From Silene latifolia (lineage: Eukaryota; Streptophyta; Magnoliopsida; Caryophyllales; Caryophyllaceae): a DNA stretch of 64,000 bases. The stretch is from positions 87,003,156 to 87,067,155 of the forward strand of contig NC_133532.1 in assembly GCF_048544455.1 (NCBI RefSeq), read 5' to 3'. Made by a program: the position numbers and the translations under genes. Under the pieces are notes generated by a model that made no database searches, was not told the DNA's origin, and worked only from the letters and a program-made list of their open reading frames with translations. Of this stretch, positions 23,380 through 33,964 are shown piece after piece; the first letter of the stretch is position 1; each line of letters opens with the position of its first letter.

Positions 23380-25760
23380 TCTAAAACTTTATTTCCATTT
23401 CTATGTGAGACATGAAAGGATTTTTATTTTTCCATCAAAGACAATTGTTGTATTTTGTTGAAAATATACATGACTGTGAGCCATGTCACTTATCTTTATG
23501 ATATACAAGTTTTAGACCCTTTCAACTCAAGCAAAGATATCTTCATAATACAATCCAAAAGACTCATAACTAGTAATCCAAATGATTTATACATTTGGTT
23601 TTTTCGATTAGGTTACATAAATGAGAAACGCATTAAAAGGCTAGTGTCGACTAGATTTAATGAACCATTTGATTTTCAATCATATGGAATATGCGAATCT
23701 TGTTTCCTTTAGAAAATGATTTATACTCTCTTTAGTGGTAAAGAGACATGAGCAAGTGATTTGTTTGGACTAATACATGCCGATGTATGTGTTCTAATAA
23801 GCATCACCGCAAGGGGAATTTATGACTACTTCGTCACTTTTAACGATGATTTAAGTAAATATGGGTATATTTACTTAATCAAATATAAAGTGAAGCATTT
23901 GATAAATTTGAGAAATTTCTAAATCACGTAGAGAACCAATTGAACAAAGTACTAAAAGCATTACGATTAGATCATAGTGGCAAAGATCTAAGTAATGAAT
24001 TTGATTTATTAAATATGGATTATGACCTAGTGTCACTACCCATAACATCAAACTAATATGAGTCGGTTTAAGTTGTTGAACTCAATTTTGGGAATTTGCA
24101 ATCCAAAACGGACAAGTAATTCTAAGCGGATGGTCAACCAGGAAATACCTAAAATAGAGAGTCTATTTAATAAATGACGTGGATATGACTCGCATATTAC
24201 ATGAATCAAACTACCATGATAGGAATGACATTTTGAAAGCTAATGCATAGTCTAGATAAACTCCAAATACTCCACCATATATATGTTCGTAACTCACAAA
24301 GCTATCTCTCAAAAGATAGATGTATTTCTGAGAGATAGAGTGGGAGTAGATTGGATCGCTACAAACATATCTTATAGTGTTACTTTGTGAAAGTAACGGA
24401 ACTATAGAGTGGGAGTATAGTTGAACTATAATCTATAAAGATAGAGTAGGAGCATAGTTCAGTGGGAGTTTATCGCACGTGTCTTAATGGTTAAAATATT
24501 ACTTTGTGAAAGTGATAGTATTATGACCTTGTTACATACGAGCCATTACACTATAATCCAAAAATTGTTACTCAAGAGTATATTAATTTAAAGCGAGGGT
24601 CTCTTTAAAGGTAAATAGAGCTTTAGAGTACTCATATGCATAAGATTGACATAAAGATGTTGATCAAGATAAATTATGTTAGGAATTGCCGCATTTCATT
24701 TTAATGAAGAATGGCAAATAAGAATCCTAACATCTTATGCGTAGCTTTTTTAAGTGATCCTAGAATGGTCTTAAACAAGCTTTAAAGGATTATATTTTTC
24801 GTTCATGTGATAATAGTGAATGGGTTCATTCACATGATTGAAGAATCATGATTATACATGAAGATAAGTGGGAGCTATAATTGTTTCTCCATGTCTTATA
24901 TGTTGATAACATATTACTTATTGAGAATAATGTACCAATGCTCTCTTCTGTGAAAGAGTGATTGGAGACTTGGAAAGGGATGCAAAGTATTCTAGATTTT
25001 GAATCTATCAGAGAGAATATTAGCATAGAGTTGAGAGTCTTATGAGGATAAGATCTTTCGTATCTGTTGTACATCAACAAGGTTGAATAGGCTATTCATG
25101 TTGAGGGAAGTGGAATTACTATGATGGAGTCATAGTCATTCACTGAACCTATTAAGTTGTTGATCACATAAAATCGATTAATAATGTTTCCGCCATTAGA
25201 ACGATCATGTATGCCAACAGACGCACGTGCTGTGATGAACCATATGCTAGGAGCATAATGAGTCAATAACAAGTTCATTCATAAGATGGTCTTGTGAAAG
25301 CCTTAAAGAACAATTGAAGACTTGTTCATATGTTTGGATGATAAACTGCGTTAGGTGTTGAAGGGTTGTACAAACTTTAGTTTCCAAACTCAAAAGGGAT
25401 TTTTTGAAATCCTAGGATATCTTATTGACTTAGGAGTAAGAGACTAAGAAAAGAGTTTTAGTTTCGCGCATTGCAAATTCTACAAAAGGAATCTAAGTAA
25501 ATTGTGATAAAATGGTCAACGTAGGGATTAAGGGTGAATCCCTCTACAAATAACTTTATCACAAGTTATGAGATAACAGTGGGAGCATCTTTCAAGTTAA
25601 AGAGCCCAAGTCTAGTAAGAAGACTAGACAAATACCTAGAGATAAATTCAAGTTATTAGAAATAATATTGAATAGAAGGAAATAGCAATTGATAAGGTTG
25701 GAATATATGGATATAGGGTATATCCACTTGCCAAGCTTTTATTGCGTCTCAACTAAGTGT
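23380..25760 (+). pseudogene. copia 2 protease-integrase-RT-RNase H remnants
   Basis: Small islands keep the order of copia pol. The GAG-pre-integrase region is at about 23455-23712 (LYIWFFRLGYINEKRIKRL, FQSYGICESC). The start of the integrase core is at about 23750-24030 (LIHADVC, DYFVTFNDDLSKYGYIYL). The RT active-site region is at about 24890-24960 (LYVDNILLIENN, the second catalytic Asp now Asn). RNase H traces appear near 25360-25640. Stops and shifts occur every few dozen codons, and 24040-24860 has almost nothing legible. This is the oldest coding region in the window by appearance. Confidence 0.7.
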
Positions 25761-26553
25761 AAAAGGTACACTAAAGATTATAAGATATGAAGTAGTAATA
25801 GTGTATTAACTATTTATATATGATAATCGCATTTATCGTTTGAGTTTTATTAAACTCACCCGTTATCTTGTTAAATCCAAATGGGTTGTAGAGACAAATT
25901 GAACCCCATTAAAGAGAACTGGATTGACATGGTATTCGCCTCTAGTTACTTATATGAGGTGACGTCTCGAAGTGACTAGAGTGTGATGCGATTGATGGCA
26001 AGTTCAAGTGCCATAGAGTCATACGGGATGACTAGTCGATCACATAGGCAGACTGTATGGGAAACTCTGTCGGGCAGTGACCGCTTATAGAGTTCTGGTA
26101 ATTCATAAAGCCTGGTCGTGGCAAGAGCTACTATAGTATTCTTGTGAGTCAATTATTTTGACTAGAGACTATTCGCCCAAGTTGGCACAAATTTCTGATT
26201 AGCTTTGATTTATACTCTACGACTGTCGTAAATGAGGTCAAATGGGTATATTTTGGGTTATGATGAACTGTGGCAGAACAAAGGGAATAGTGCGATAGGA
26301 ATTGTCCACCCCTTTTCAGGGTTGTTTGAAATCTCAAGGCCACTTGAGGAGTAGTGAACTGGAAATGCGTGGCCACGCTCGGAAGGTATCTATGGTAGAT
26401 AATTCCGGTCAAACAATTACACTCCAGATCAAGGAAACCACTCAAGATATGATCAAGTGCAAGTACGACCAGCAAGACACCTTGCATTGAGTGGGAGATT
26501 GTAATAGGACAAGAGAATTGGTGACGCACACTTGTCTCGGACAAGTGCGAGAT
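25761..26553 (+). other. 3' untranslated region of copia 2
   Basis: No gene. It contains GAGTGGGAGATTG-like purine runs near 26490, one base pattern of which recurs just before the LTR at 26545, where the polypurine tract should be. Confidence 0.5.
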
Positions 26554-27875
26554 TGTTGGAATATGTGTCCTCAACAATAGTGCGATCACATGATTTAATA
26601 TCACAATTAAATCTCATATTAATAATACGTAAGGGGTGATTCATTATATAGTCAACTGATCAACATTAATCGGTAACGATTGACTTGCTAGAGTTTGACG
26701 TTACTGTCGTGGAACGGTGGTGGTCAGTTAATCCCTTAAGGTCACACCTAAAGGATGATGCCCTTATTAGTAAAGTTGATTAATTGTATGACGATACAAG
26801 TTAATCAATTCCTTAAAATTGAACAATTCAATTGTGAGAGAGAAAATTGATATCTTATTGTAATGGGATTAAATAAGATTTATTTTAGTAATAAAAATGC
26901 TTTATTACTGAAATTGTTTATTGTTTGAGAAACAATGTAGATAAGAATGAATGGTTAGTTATAATTATAAGATGTTGTGAATTATAATTAAATGACCCAT
27001 TTTATTTATCTGATCAAGTATCACTAGTCAATTTGTTGTATGTAATTTAATTAATTTATAAAATGATATTTATGTGATAAATATGCATTAAATTAATTAA
27101 TAACATGTAACATATTACATGTGACGTATTGTGTGACAAGTGACAAATTGACAAAATAAAAAGGTAGTCGATTTTATATGATGGACCGAAATAGAGGGAG
27201 TATTAGTGGGTTATGGTTGTTTTATTTTATTTGATAAAATAGCATGATGATGCCTACCTACAACTAGCCTTACACCTACTCTTACACATCTTACACAACC
27301 TACTATCTTGTGAAGAGAAAAAGCATAAAGGGAGATGCAATCCTTGGCATTTGATGCATGCTCCAACCGTGCTCCCTCCTCTTATTAAGAGAATATTGTT
27401 CTCTTATCATTATTCTTACACATTACATGCAAAAGTCTTATGCATTATTCTCTCTACTCTTTAATCTTTCTCTAAAAATATGAGAAGATTCAATCTAAAT
27501 TGTTCATAAAGATTACTAATATTATTAGTGTAATATATGAGTATTAGTAATCAATTTTAAGGTAGACTACTAAACAAATATCTAGCACATATTATTTAGT
27601 AGTGATAAGGGTTAAATCTTGGGTGCAATCAAGAGGAGAATCTCTACTTTGGGATTTTTGGAGGATCATCCAATATATATTAAGTTCAAGAACAAATAAG
27701 GAAGGTGGCCTTATTTGTGCCCAATATTTCGAACCTATATATAATGTAAGGGACATTATTTTTCCTCATAAATCTCTTATTTTGTTATGCATGCACTAGA
27801 TCTAAAGAACAAATAATTAAGAAGTTAATTAGTTCACTATTAGAGGAGTCTAATAATAGGTATATGAACCTAACA
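26554..27875 (+). repeat. 3' LTR of copia 2
   Basis: 1322 bp, TGTTGGAATATG to CCTAACA. It is the uninterrupted reference for the two insertions in the 5' LTR. The following bases TATAC are the expected target duplication; the partner would be beyond the left window edge. Confidence 0.88.
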
Positions 27876-28180
27876 TATACTATATAAGAGTCTTTGTTAC
27901 CTACAGAGACCAGGTACACATCTCTAGAAAAACTCGTTTTAGCACTTGTTACTGCTTCGTACAAATTGCGTCCCTATTTTGAGTCACATACAATTTCAGT
28001 CGTGACAAACTACCCCCGAGAACCATAATGAGGAAACCTGAACTGTCAGGGAGAATGGTTAAGTGGTCTGTCCACCTGAGTGGGTAAGACCTAAAATTTA
28101 AACCCCGAACAGCCATAAAGTCCCATGCCCTAGGTGACTTTGTGTCAGACTTTAGTCCCACCCTTCAAGAACAAGCCGAC
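27876..28180 (+). pseudogene. Tat 1 RNase H (first), C-terminal part
   Basis: Two frames give TETRYTSLEKLVLALVTASY with the next residues KLRPYFESHTISVVTN, then RKPELSGRMVKWSVHLSG and DLKFKPRTAIKSHALGDFVSDF. This is the connection and tail of the RT-linked RNase H. One frameshift near 28020 and two or more stops are present. Its 5' end is cut by copia 2 at 27876. Confidence 0.78.
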
Positions 28181-28921
28181 AGTGAAATCTTGACCCTAAG
28201 TGAGGCTAAAGAGGAGCAGGTATGGGAGTTACATGTTGATGGGGCATCCAATACGAAGGGAGCATGGCTAAGGCTGGTCCTGAAATCACCTCAGGGGGAA
28301 CAGATAATACAGGTAGTAAGGTGCGAGTTCAAAGCAACGAATAACGATGCTGAATACGAGGCCCTAATCTTAGGACTCCAATTAGCCTTAGAATTGCAAA
28401 TCAGCCGCATCGAGGTGTATAGTGACTCCCAACTGATCGTAAACCATGTGAATAACGTATACACGGCCAGGGACCCTAAAATGATAGCCTACCTAGAAGT
28501 AGCGAAGAAGCTCAAACTCCGCTTTGCCTTCTTGAACATCCAGCAGATACCAAGGGATCAAAATGTTGAAGCGGATACTCTTGCCACCATGGGAGCAGCC
28601 TTCACTCCAGGGGTAGTGGGTACTATACCATTCATACATGTCATGAAACCTACCGTACGTCAGAATGAACAGCAGAACGCCAGTAAGGCTGCAACCACCC
28701 AATGGACACACGAAGCAGGGATACTGTGTACTGCCACACCCCAGGAAGAGATTAATGATTGGCGCAAGCCTTACATTAGTTGGCTACGTGATGAGGTATT
28801 ACCACTTGACCAGAAAGATGCCAGGCGCTTCATAATGAAATCCTCCAGATTCGTACTTATTGATGGTATCCTATTTAGGAAGTCCTTGGCAGGACCCTAT
28901 CTGAGATGCTTGAGCATATAG
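28181..28921 (+). pseudogene. Tat 1 second (archaeal-type) RNase H
   Basis: Starting at about WELHVDGASNTKGAWL the frame has the pattern of the extra RNase H of Tat elements: HVDGAS with the first catalytic Asp, a second acidic residue in NDAEYEALILGL, VYSDSQLIVNHVN with a third Asp, and NVEADTLATMGA near the end. After it comes the linker to integrase (WRKPYISWLRDEVLP). The frame is open to 28921, where LRCLSI ends at TAG just before the integrase zinc region, so only this stretch stays readable. The enzyme would remove RNA from RNA-DNA hybrids. Confidence 0.85.
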
Positions 28922-29995
28922 GAGGCACAGGCAGTAATGTGTTATATCCACAGTGGTGATTGTGGAAATCACACAGGGGGTAGGAGCCTATCCAACAAAA
29001 CACTAAGGCACAGTTACTTCTAGCCTACCATGAGGAAGGACGTCATAGATTACGTCAAGAAATGCGAAGAATGCAAAAGGCACGCTCCTGTCAGCCACCA
29101 GCTAACAGAACATATGCATCCGATCATCTCGCCTAGGCCTTTTATGAAATGGGGAATAGACATTGTGGGATCATTACCCCGTGCTTCTGGAAACAGGACG
29201 TACATGCTGGCAATGACGGACTACTTCTCTAAATGGATAGAGGCATAAGCTTTCCCTCAGATCCTGGAGAAGCATGTGATATCTTTGATCAAGAGGAACA
29301 TAGTCAGCAGATATGGCATCCCTTCAGAAATCATATGTGACAACGGGTCACAATTCATATCCAACAGAATGGAAGACTACTGCGCTAGGTGGAACATCAA
29401 GTTGTTTAAGTCCACTCCTAGGAATCCGCAATACAACGGTCAGGCAGAATCCATCAATAAGATAGTCATGAACAACCTGAAAAGAAGGCTGGAGGAGATA
29501 CGAGCCAACTGGGAAGATGAGCTCCGCTTCGTGTTGTGGTCTGATAGAACTACCCCCAAAGTGGCAACAGGTCATACACCATTCAGTCTGCTATATGGGG
29601 CCGAGGCAGTTATTCCCTCTGAGGTGCAAGTACCGACACATCGATATGCCAATGCCACCGAAGAGAGGAACCAGGTAGAAATGGCTAGCAGCCTGGATAG
29701 CATTGATGAGCCAAGGACTAGCACCCAAATCAGGATGGCCGCCTACAAGCAGACAGCTGCCAGGAGTTACAACAAAAACGTAAGGTTGAGAACGCCGCAG
29801 GTAGATGTCCTGGTACTCAAGAAGGTATTCCCAAACACCTAGAACCAGAGTGCAGGCAAATTCGCCTACAACTGGGAAGGCCCCTACCGCATAGAAGGCA
29901 TCGTGGGTAATGGGGCATACAAGTTGGAGACTATGGATGGGGTAGCTTTCCCTAGATCCTGAAACATCATTCACCTTAAAAAGTATTATGTTTGA
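28922..29995 (+). pseudogene. Tat 1 integrase
   Basis: One frame with four or more nonsense codons. The zinc domain shows HSGDCGNHTGG and CEECKRH near 28950-29080. The core has all three acidic residues: WGIDIVGSLP (about 29152), ICDNGSQF (about 29337) and GQAESINK (about 29440). The GPY-like end NWEGPYRIEGIVGNGAYKLE and LKKYYV closes at TGA 29993-29995. Stops fall at about 29020, 29246 and 29839, and near 29959. Catalytic residues are kept, so decay came after active life. Confidence 0.87.
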
Positions 29996-31053
29996 GGTTC
30001 CAGGTGCAGGACCCGGAAGTTCCACCTCCAACAGGTACATTCCAGGACCCTTAAATCATAGCATTCAGTACTCCAGACACCTTAGAACATGAACTAACTT
30101 GCTAAAAGTGTCTTTGATTAAGCAGCTATCGCTTGAAGGGGAACGACCCCAGAACCCACTTGCTGAAACCACAGCTCACTCTCTCATGAGGTACATATGC
30201 AAAGAACTAATCATTTTGTTTTGTACCGCCTGACTGTACCACCTGCATTGGTCTAACAGCAACATCTCTTTTGATAGCAGGAACAACTAAGTCACCAGGC
30301 AAGGTCTTTCGTTCAGTACGCACGTGCTAAGTCTCCTGAATTCAGCAGGTACTACTAAGGAAATGACAACTTACAACGTATCTTTTAAATCCTTTGAGTC
30401 AAAACCCTTTTTCTTATTTTCCCTTGGTGTCAACTTCACAGGTGTCACAAGGAGCAAAATGTGGAAGCAGCGTACTTAGTATTTCAAAAGGCCAAAATGA
30501 AACACTATTTTCTTTTAAGTTGTTGTAAAACTCTGGAGGAACACACTTTGTGCTCCCCAAATTATTTTGGATTTATGAAATTGCTTCCACTTTTAGGTTT
30601 ATCATTGTTTTTGGATTGAATGTGGATATGGTAAGTTGAATATTAAGGCAATGTCCTAGTAGGCTAACTGATGAATAGGAACTAGCAAATTATTCCTCCT
30701 GCAGGAAGTACTCAATGTGCGCATGGTCGAAACAGAGGGATTCGAGCATCCAGATGGACAGAAAGCTCCCTGAACCACCATAGACACCTCAACAAGTACG
30801 AAGCTGGCACACAAACAGAAAGAACGAAAAATTGCTAGCAAAACAACAGAAGGAACAAAACAGGAATTTTCATAAACACCCCTCAGCAGGGGGAATTTGA
30901 AAAATAAATATTTTTGCCCCTCCTATGAGGCAAAAACCAAAGAGGACTAAAAGGTGCCCAAAACTACCAGACACCAAAAGTTGGATTACAATGGGCCACC
31001 ACACAGGGTGCTCAACAAAACATCAAGATAAAATTTAAATTTAAATGCCTAAA
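29996..31053 (+). other. Spacer between Tat 1 pol and the antisense ORF
   Basis: No coding motif on either strand. The 3' ends of pol (29995) and the antisense ORF (31054) face each other across this kilobase. Confidence 0.55.
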
Positions 31054-32069
31054 TTAGGCAGAAGCAGCAGAATCCGGGACGACATCAGCAGGAACATCTA
31101 CCGGGGCGTTGGGCTCCACAATAGCCTCTCCCCCAGATGGACCTTCCCTTCCCTGAGCAACAAGGGCATCCTCCCTAACCTCCTCGACGGACACGACAGC
31201 TGGTTGTTCAGTCCTAGCACTGGTCTCTCCTTCATCACCACCCAGCAAGTCGTTGATGAGGATGAAGTCCGGCTTGATTGGATATGCAGCATTGAACAGC
31301 CGTTCCTCCTCAGCAAGGTCCCAGTTGGAGTGTTCACCCGTCTCAAACTCCTTGATGCATTTGGTGTTTGTTTCCCAGGCGGAAACCAATGTAGAGTCCA
31401 AGAGCAGGTGCTTCAGCAGTTCCACCTCCTTTTGAGCCTCTTCCATACGCCCTTCTGCCACCCTCTTCTCAGCATCCAGCTGCTTCTGGGTAGCTGCCTT
31501 CTACTCAGCCAGCTTCTTCTGGGCAGCCACTTTCTCCCTCCTAGCTAGCGCCAGATCTGCCTCCACCTTCCTCAGGTTGACGTTGAGGTTGTTCACCTCC
31601 CCATCAATCTGGCAACCTCCCTGCGCAGGAACAGGCCGTCCTGCAAAACCTGCAAGAGGAACAGTCAGCAGCACGAACAAAATAGACCAGTTAAACATAA
31701 AGGGAATTAAAAAAGGTACCTGCAGGGCGCGTCCAGGAGCTTCATCTAGTACATAAGGAAGAGGGGTATTTCTTAGAGAATGGACAGCAGCAGGGAGCAG
31801 GAACTGTTCCATGTGAGGCCAAAGAGGCACCCCATTGGAGCCAAACCCCTTAGGAAGGTGGATTACAATGGAAGTATTGGGCAGAGGTGGTCTATGAGCC
31901 ATTGCAGCCAGAGGAGCAACCTCAACAGGGACAAGCGTGCTAACCGGCTCCTTTTCAGCAGGGAGCGATGGCCTCTTCCTGGGAGAAGGACCGGAGGAGG
32001 CAGAAGCAACTTGCTTCCTCTTTCTATCCAGCAGGGAAAGAGAGGAAACAAGAGTATTCCCTAGTACAT
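31054..32069 (-). pseudogene. Tat 1 antisense ORF, C-terminal part
   Basis: Read from 32069 down. A basic, proline/serine-rich stretch (LLDRKRKQ, SPRKRPSLP; nuclear-localisation-like) leads to PLWPHMEQFLLPAAVHSL. A candidate intron follows at 31719-31650, then a coiled coil (KVEADLALARREKVAAQKKL, then EAQKEVELLKHLLL) and an acidic end (DLLGGDEGE) stopping at 31056-31054. A TAG near 31500 interrupts the coil, where CAG is expected, and one frameshift lies near 31600. The N-terminal half is on the far side of copy B, at 43118-44127. Function is unknown; Tat antisense ORFs are known but uncharacterised. Confidence 0.75.
31650..31719 (-). other. Candidate 70-bp intron in Tat 1 antisense ORF
   Basis: On the minus strand CCCTGCAG is followed by GTACCTTTTTTAATTCCC and the tract ends CTCTTGCAG. 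It is AT-rich with GT-AG ends, and removing it joins GRALQ to coding sequence. Not proven without RNA. Confidence 0.5.
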
Positions 32070-32418
32070 TGATGCGACCATAATTGGCGCATATTTAGCC
32101 CCCGAATTACCATTGTTTCTATGCTTTTTAGTGCCTATTTGGGTCATTTCTTATCTTTAGTTCTTTGTTTTGCATATTCTTTGAGATTTTGATCCCTTGG
32201 TAGGAAAGGAGTAAGAATCTTGCATTTTCATGGCAAAACAAGGCTAAATTGATCATATTCAATGACCAAGCATCAAGGAGAGACAAGACTAGAAGGCCTT
32301 TGTACATAGCATAGTAGAAGAGCATTGTTGAGAAAAGGATCCTTGAGTCCCCAAGGAAATCCCCAAGGAATTCATGAAGAAAAGGGAAGAAAAAGAAGAA
32401 GGAAAGCTGCTGAACTAC

Positions 32419-32580
32419 AATCCGAACGGATTGTAGAGAATCCGTCCGTCCTCCCCAATCCGAGCGTCCCGCAAAGGAATCCGCTCGGATTCCCCGTCGC
32501 CAGTCCGAGCGTCTTGTTCCTTGATCCGCTCGGATTGTCCATCCCAGATCCGGCCGTCCCGACTCCCAGCCGCACGGATC
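32419..32580 (+). repeat. Dyad-motif array in 5' LTR of copy B
   Basis: Eight sites in 162 bases, among them AATCCGAACGGATT, ATCCGTCCGTCC, ATCCGAGCGTCC, ATCCGCTCGGATT (twice) and ATCCGGCCGTCC. The TATA box starts 146 bases downstream. Confidence 0.8.
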
Positions 32581-32725
32581 ACAGCACAGCACAGTTTCGT
32601 TCTTCAAGCTACGAAATGGAGAAGCCCTTCTCTCGGATAATCCCGGAGGCTCCTTGCTCAACTTAAAAAGTGTAATTACTAGTTTAGCCCTTAGTTAACC
32701 CTAATGCATCCTCCCTAAGTTTCAC

Positions 32726-32733
32726 TATAAATA
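32726..32733 (+). promoter_or_regulatory. TATA box of copy B 5' LTR
   Basis: TATAAATA followed by CCCCATTAG, the same context as in copy A and in the 3' LTR. Confidence 0.75.
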
Positions 32734-33828
32734 CCCCATTAGTCTAATTAGAGGAGCATGTTCTTCTTATCAATAATTAGAGTAGTTAATATCAATCAAA
32801 TCTCTCTTCAATATTGTAATCAAATATTAATCAAGTTTTAATCCAAGTTTTAGTTCTTTAATCTCTCTCTAGTTCTTACTTTATTTTGGGTAATTGAAGA
32901 TTATTTGGGTTATTATTGGGAGATTGACAACCTCTCAATCTAGGATTCAAGTACTTCTATTATTCTTGCTTTATTATTGGAATCATTAGTAGGTATAATC
33001 TCTTAATCCCTTTTTAATTATTGCTAATTACTTTCATTTATTCATCATGTTTCATTATGTTAGTATGATTGACAACCTTTCTAGCATGATCAATATGATA
33101 ATGAGTGAGTAGTCTCTTAGCTAGGGTTTAATGGGTGATTAGGGGAAACCAACATGGGGAATGATTCATGCTTAAATTAATATGCTTTCATATCTTATTT
33201 GCTTGCTTGTTTTGATCTTAATACATGCACATGTTATATTTGATGAAATGCTAAGCCTATGAATCCTTGCATTTACTATCATCTTCTATCCTTTCAACTT
33301 GACTTGTAAGACATAACCCAACTCGAGTCTTGTTAGACCATGCATATGTTAAGTAGGGAAGATTAAGTCGACTTGTAGGTGTTGTACAATCCAAGAGATT
33401 CGGCTCCGGGACCCAAACTTTCCTAGGATTGTAAGATATAACCCAACTCAATCCATCACAACAATAATTGCTTGCTTATAATTTGAGAACATGTTTGTAT
33501 GATCATATCCCATGATTCCCCTATGAACCAATGACACCCTAGTGCTTTTAATCAATTGTTTACACCCTTATTTTATTTACCTTGTTAGTTTATTTTCATT
33601 GCTATTTTAGTTTAGTAACCTTCTACATCAACCCAATTTGTGACACCCCTAGACACCACTAGTTACAATAGAATCTTCATTTCAATACCCATCCCTTGGG
33701 ATCCGACCTTTACTTGCCTCTTTACTAATTGTAGAGTTGTTTGTGAAGTATAAATTGTGTTTTGTATCGACCATTGACCAACGACCACATATGCTTAATT
33801 GTGAACACCAAATGGCTCCGATCAAAAA

Positions 33829-33847
33829 TGGCGCCGTTGCTTGGGGA
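33829..33847 (+). promoter_or_regulatory. Primer binding site for tRNA-Asp (copy B, mutated)
   Basis: TGGCGCCGTTGCTTGGGGA. The first 12 bases match tRNA-Asp exactly; then TT stands where copy A has a single C. It starts five bases after the LTR edge. Confidence 0.85.
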
Positions 33848-33964
33848 CGATGTTTAATTGATTTAAGATTTCTTTTATTGTTTTTAGTTGTGTCTTTTTC
33901 ACCTTGGGGAAGTAAAACTCCTCAAGGTTTGTTCTAATTGTTTTTGAGTTGTTTGATATTTTGC

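Larger units (their letters stand above)
9831..27875 (+). mobile_element. Ty1/copia retrotransposon (copia 2), old, twice interrupted
   Basis: Parts in order: 5' LTR remnants (9831-10640 and 20190-20459), initiator tRNA-Met primer site, a 2.2-kb leader, decayed gag-protease-integrase-RT-RNase H fragments and the 3' LTR (26554-27875). The first roughly 250 bp of the 5' LTR are missing at the edge of Athila-like copy A and should lie beyond the left end of that element, outside the window. The Tekay-type element is also in this LTR. The 3' end abuts Tat 1 at 27876. Copia 3 at 60050 is a relative. The lineage within copia is unresolved. Confidence 0.85.
32070..33824 (+). repeat. 5' LTR of Athila-like copy B
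   Basis: 1755 bp, TGATGCGACC to CCGATCA. It holds the dyad array (32419-32580), TATA box (32726-32733) and the palindrome AAGTCGACTT near 33370. No gene; long minus ORFs here are chance. Confidence 0.9.

Noticed and set aside
26149-26604. A 151-codon minus ORF at the end of copia 2
   Set aside because: It straddles the 3' LTR edge and has no family pattern; chance ORF.
32128-32661. A 177-codon minus ORF in the LTR of copy B, repeated at 41415-41957
   Set aside because: It crosses the dyad array and U3; the Arg/Ser-rich text comes from the repeated CGGAT and CGTC words, and the other LTR copies break it.
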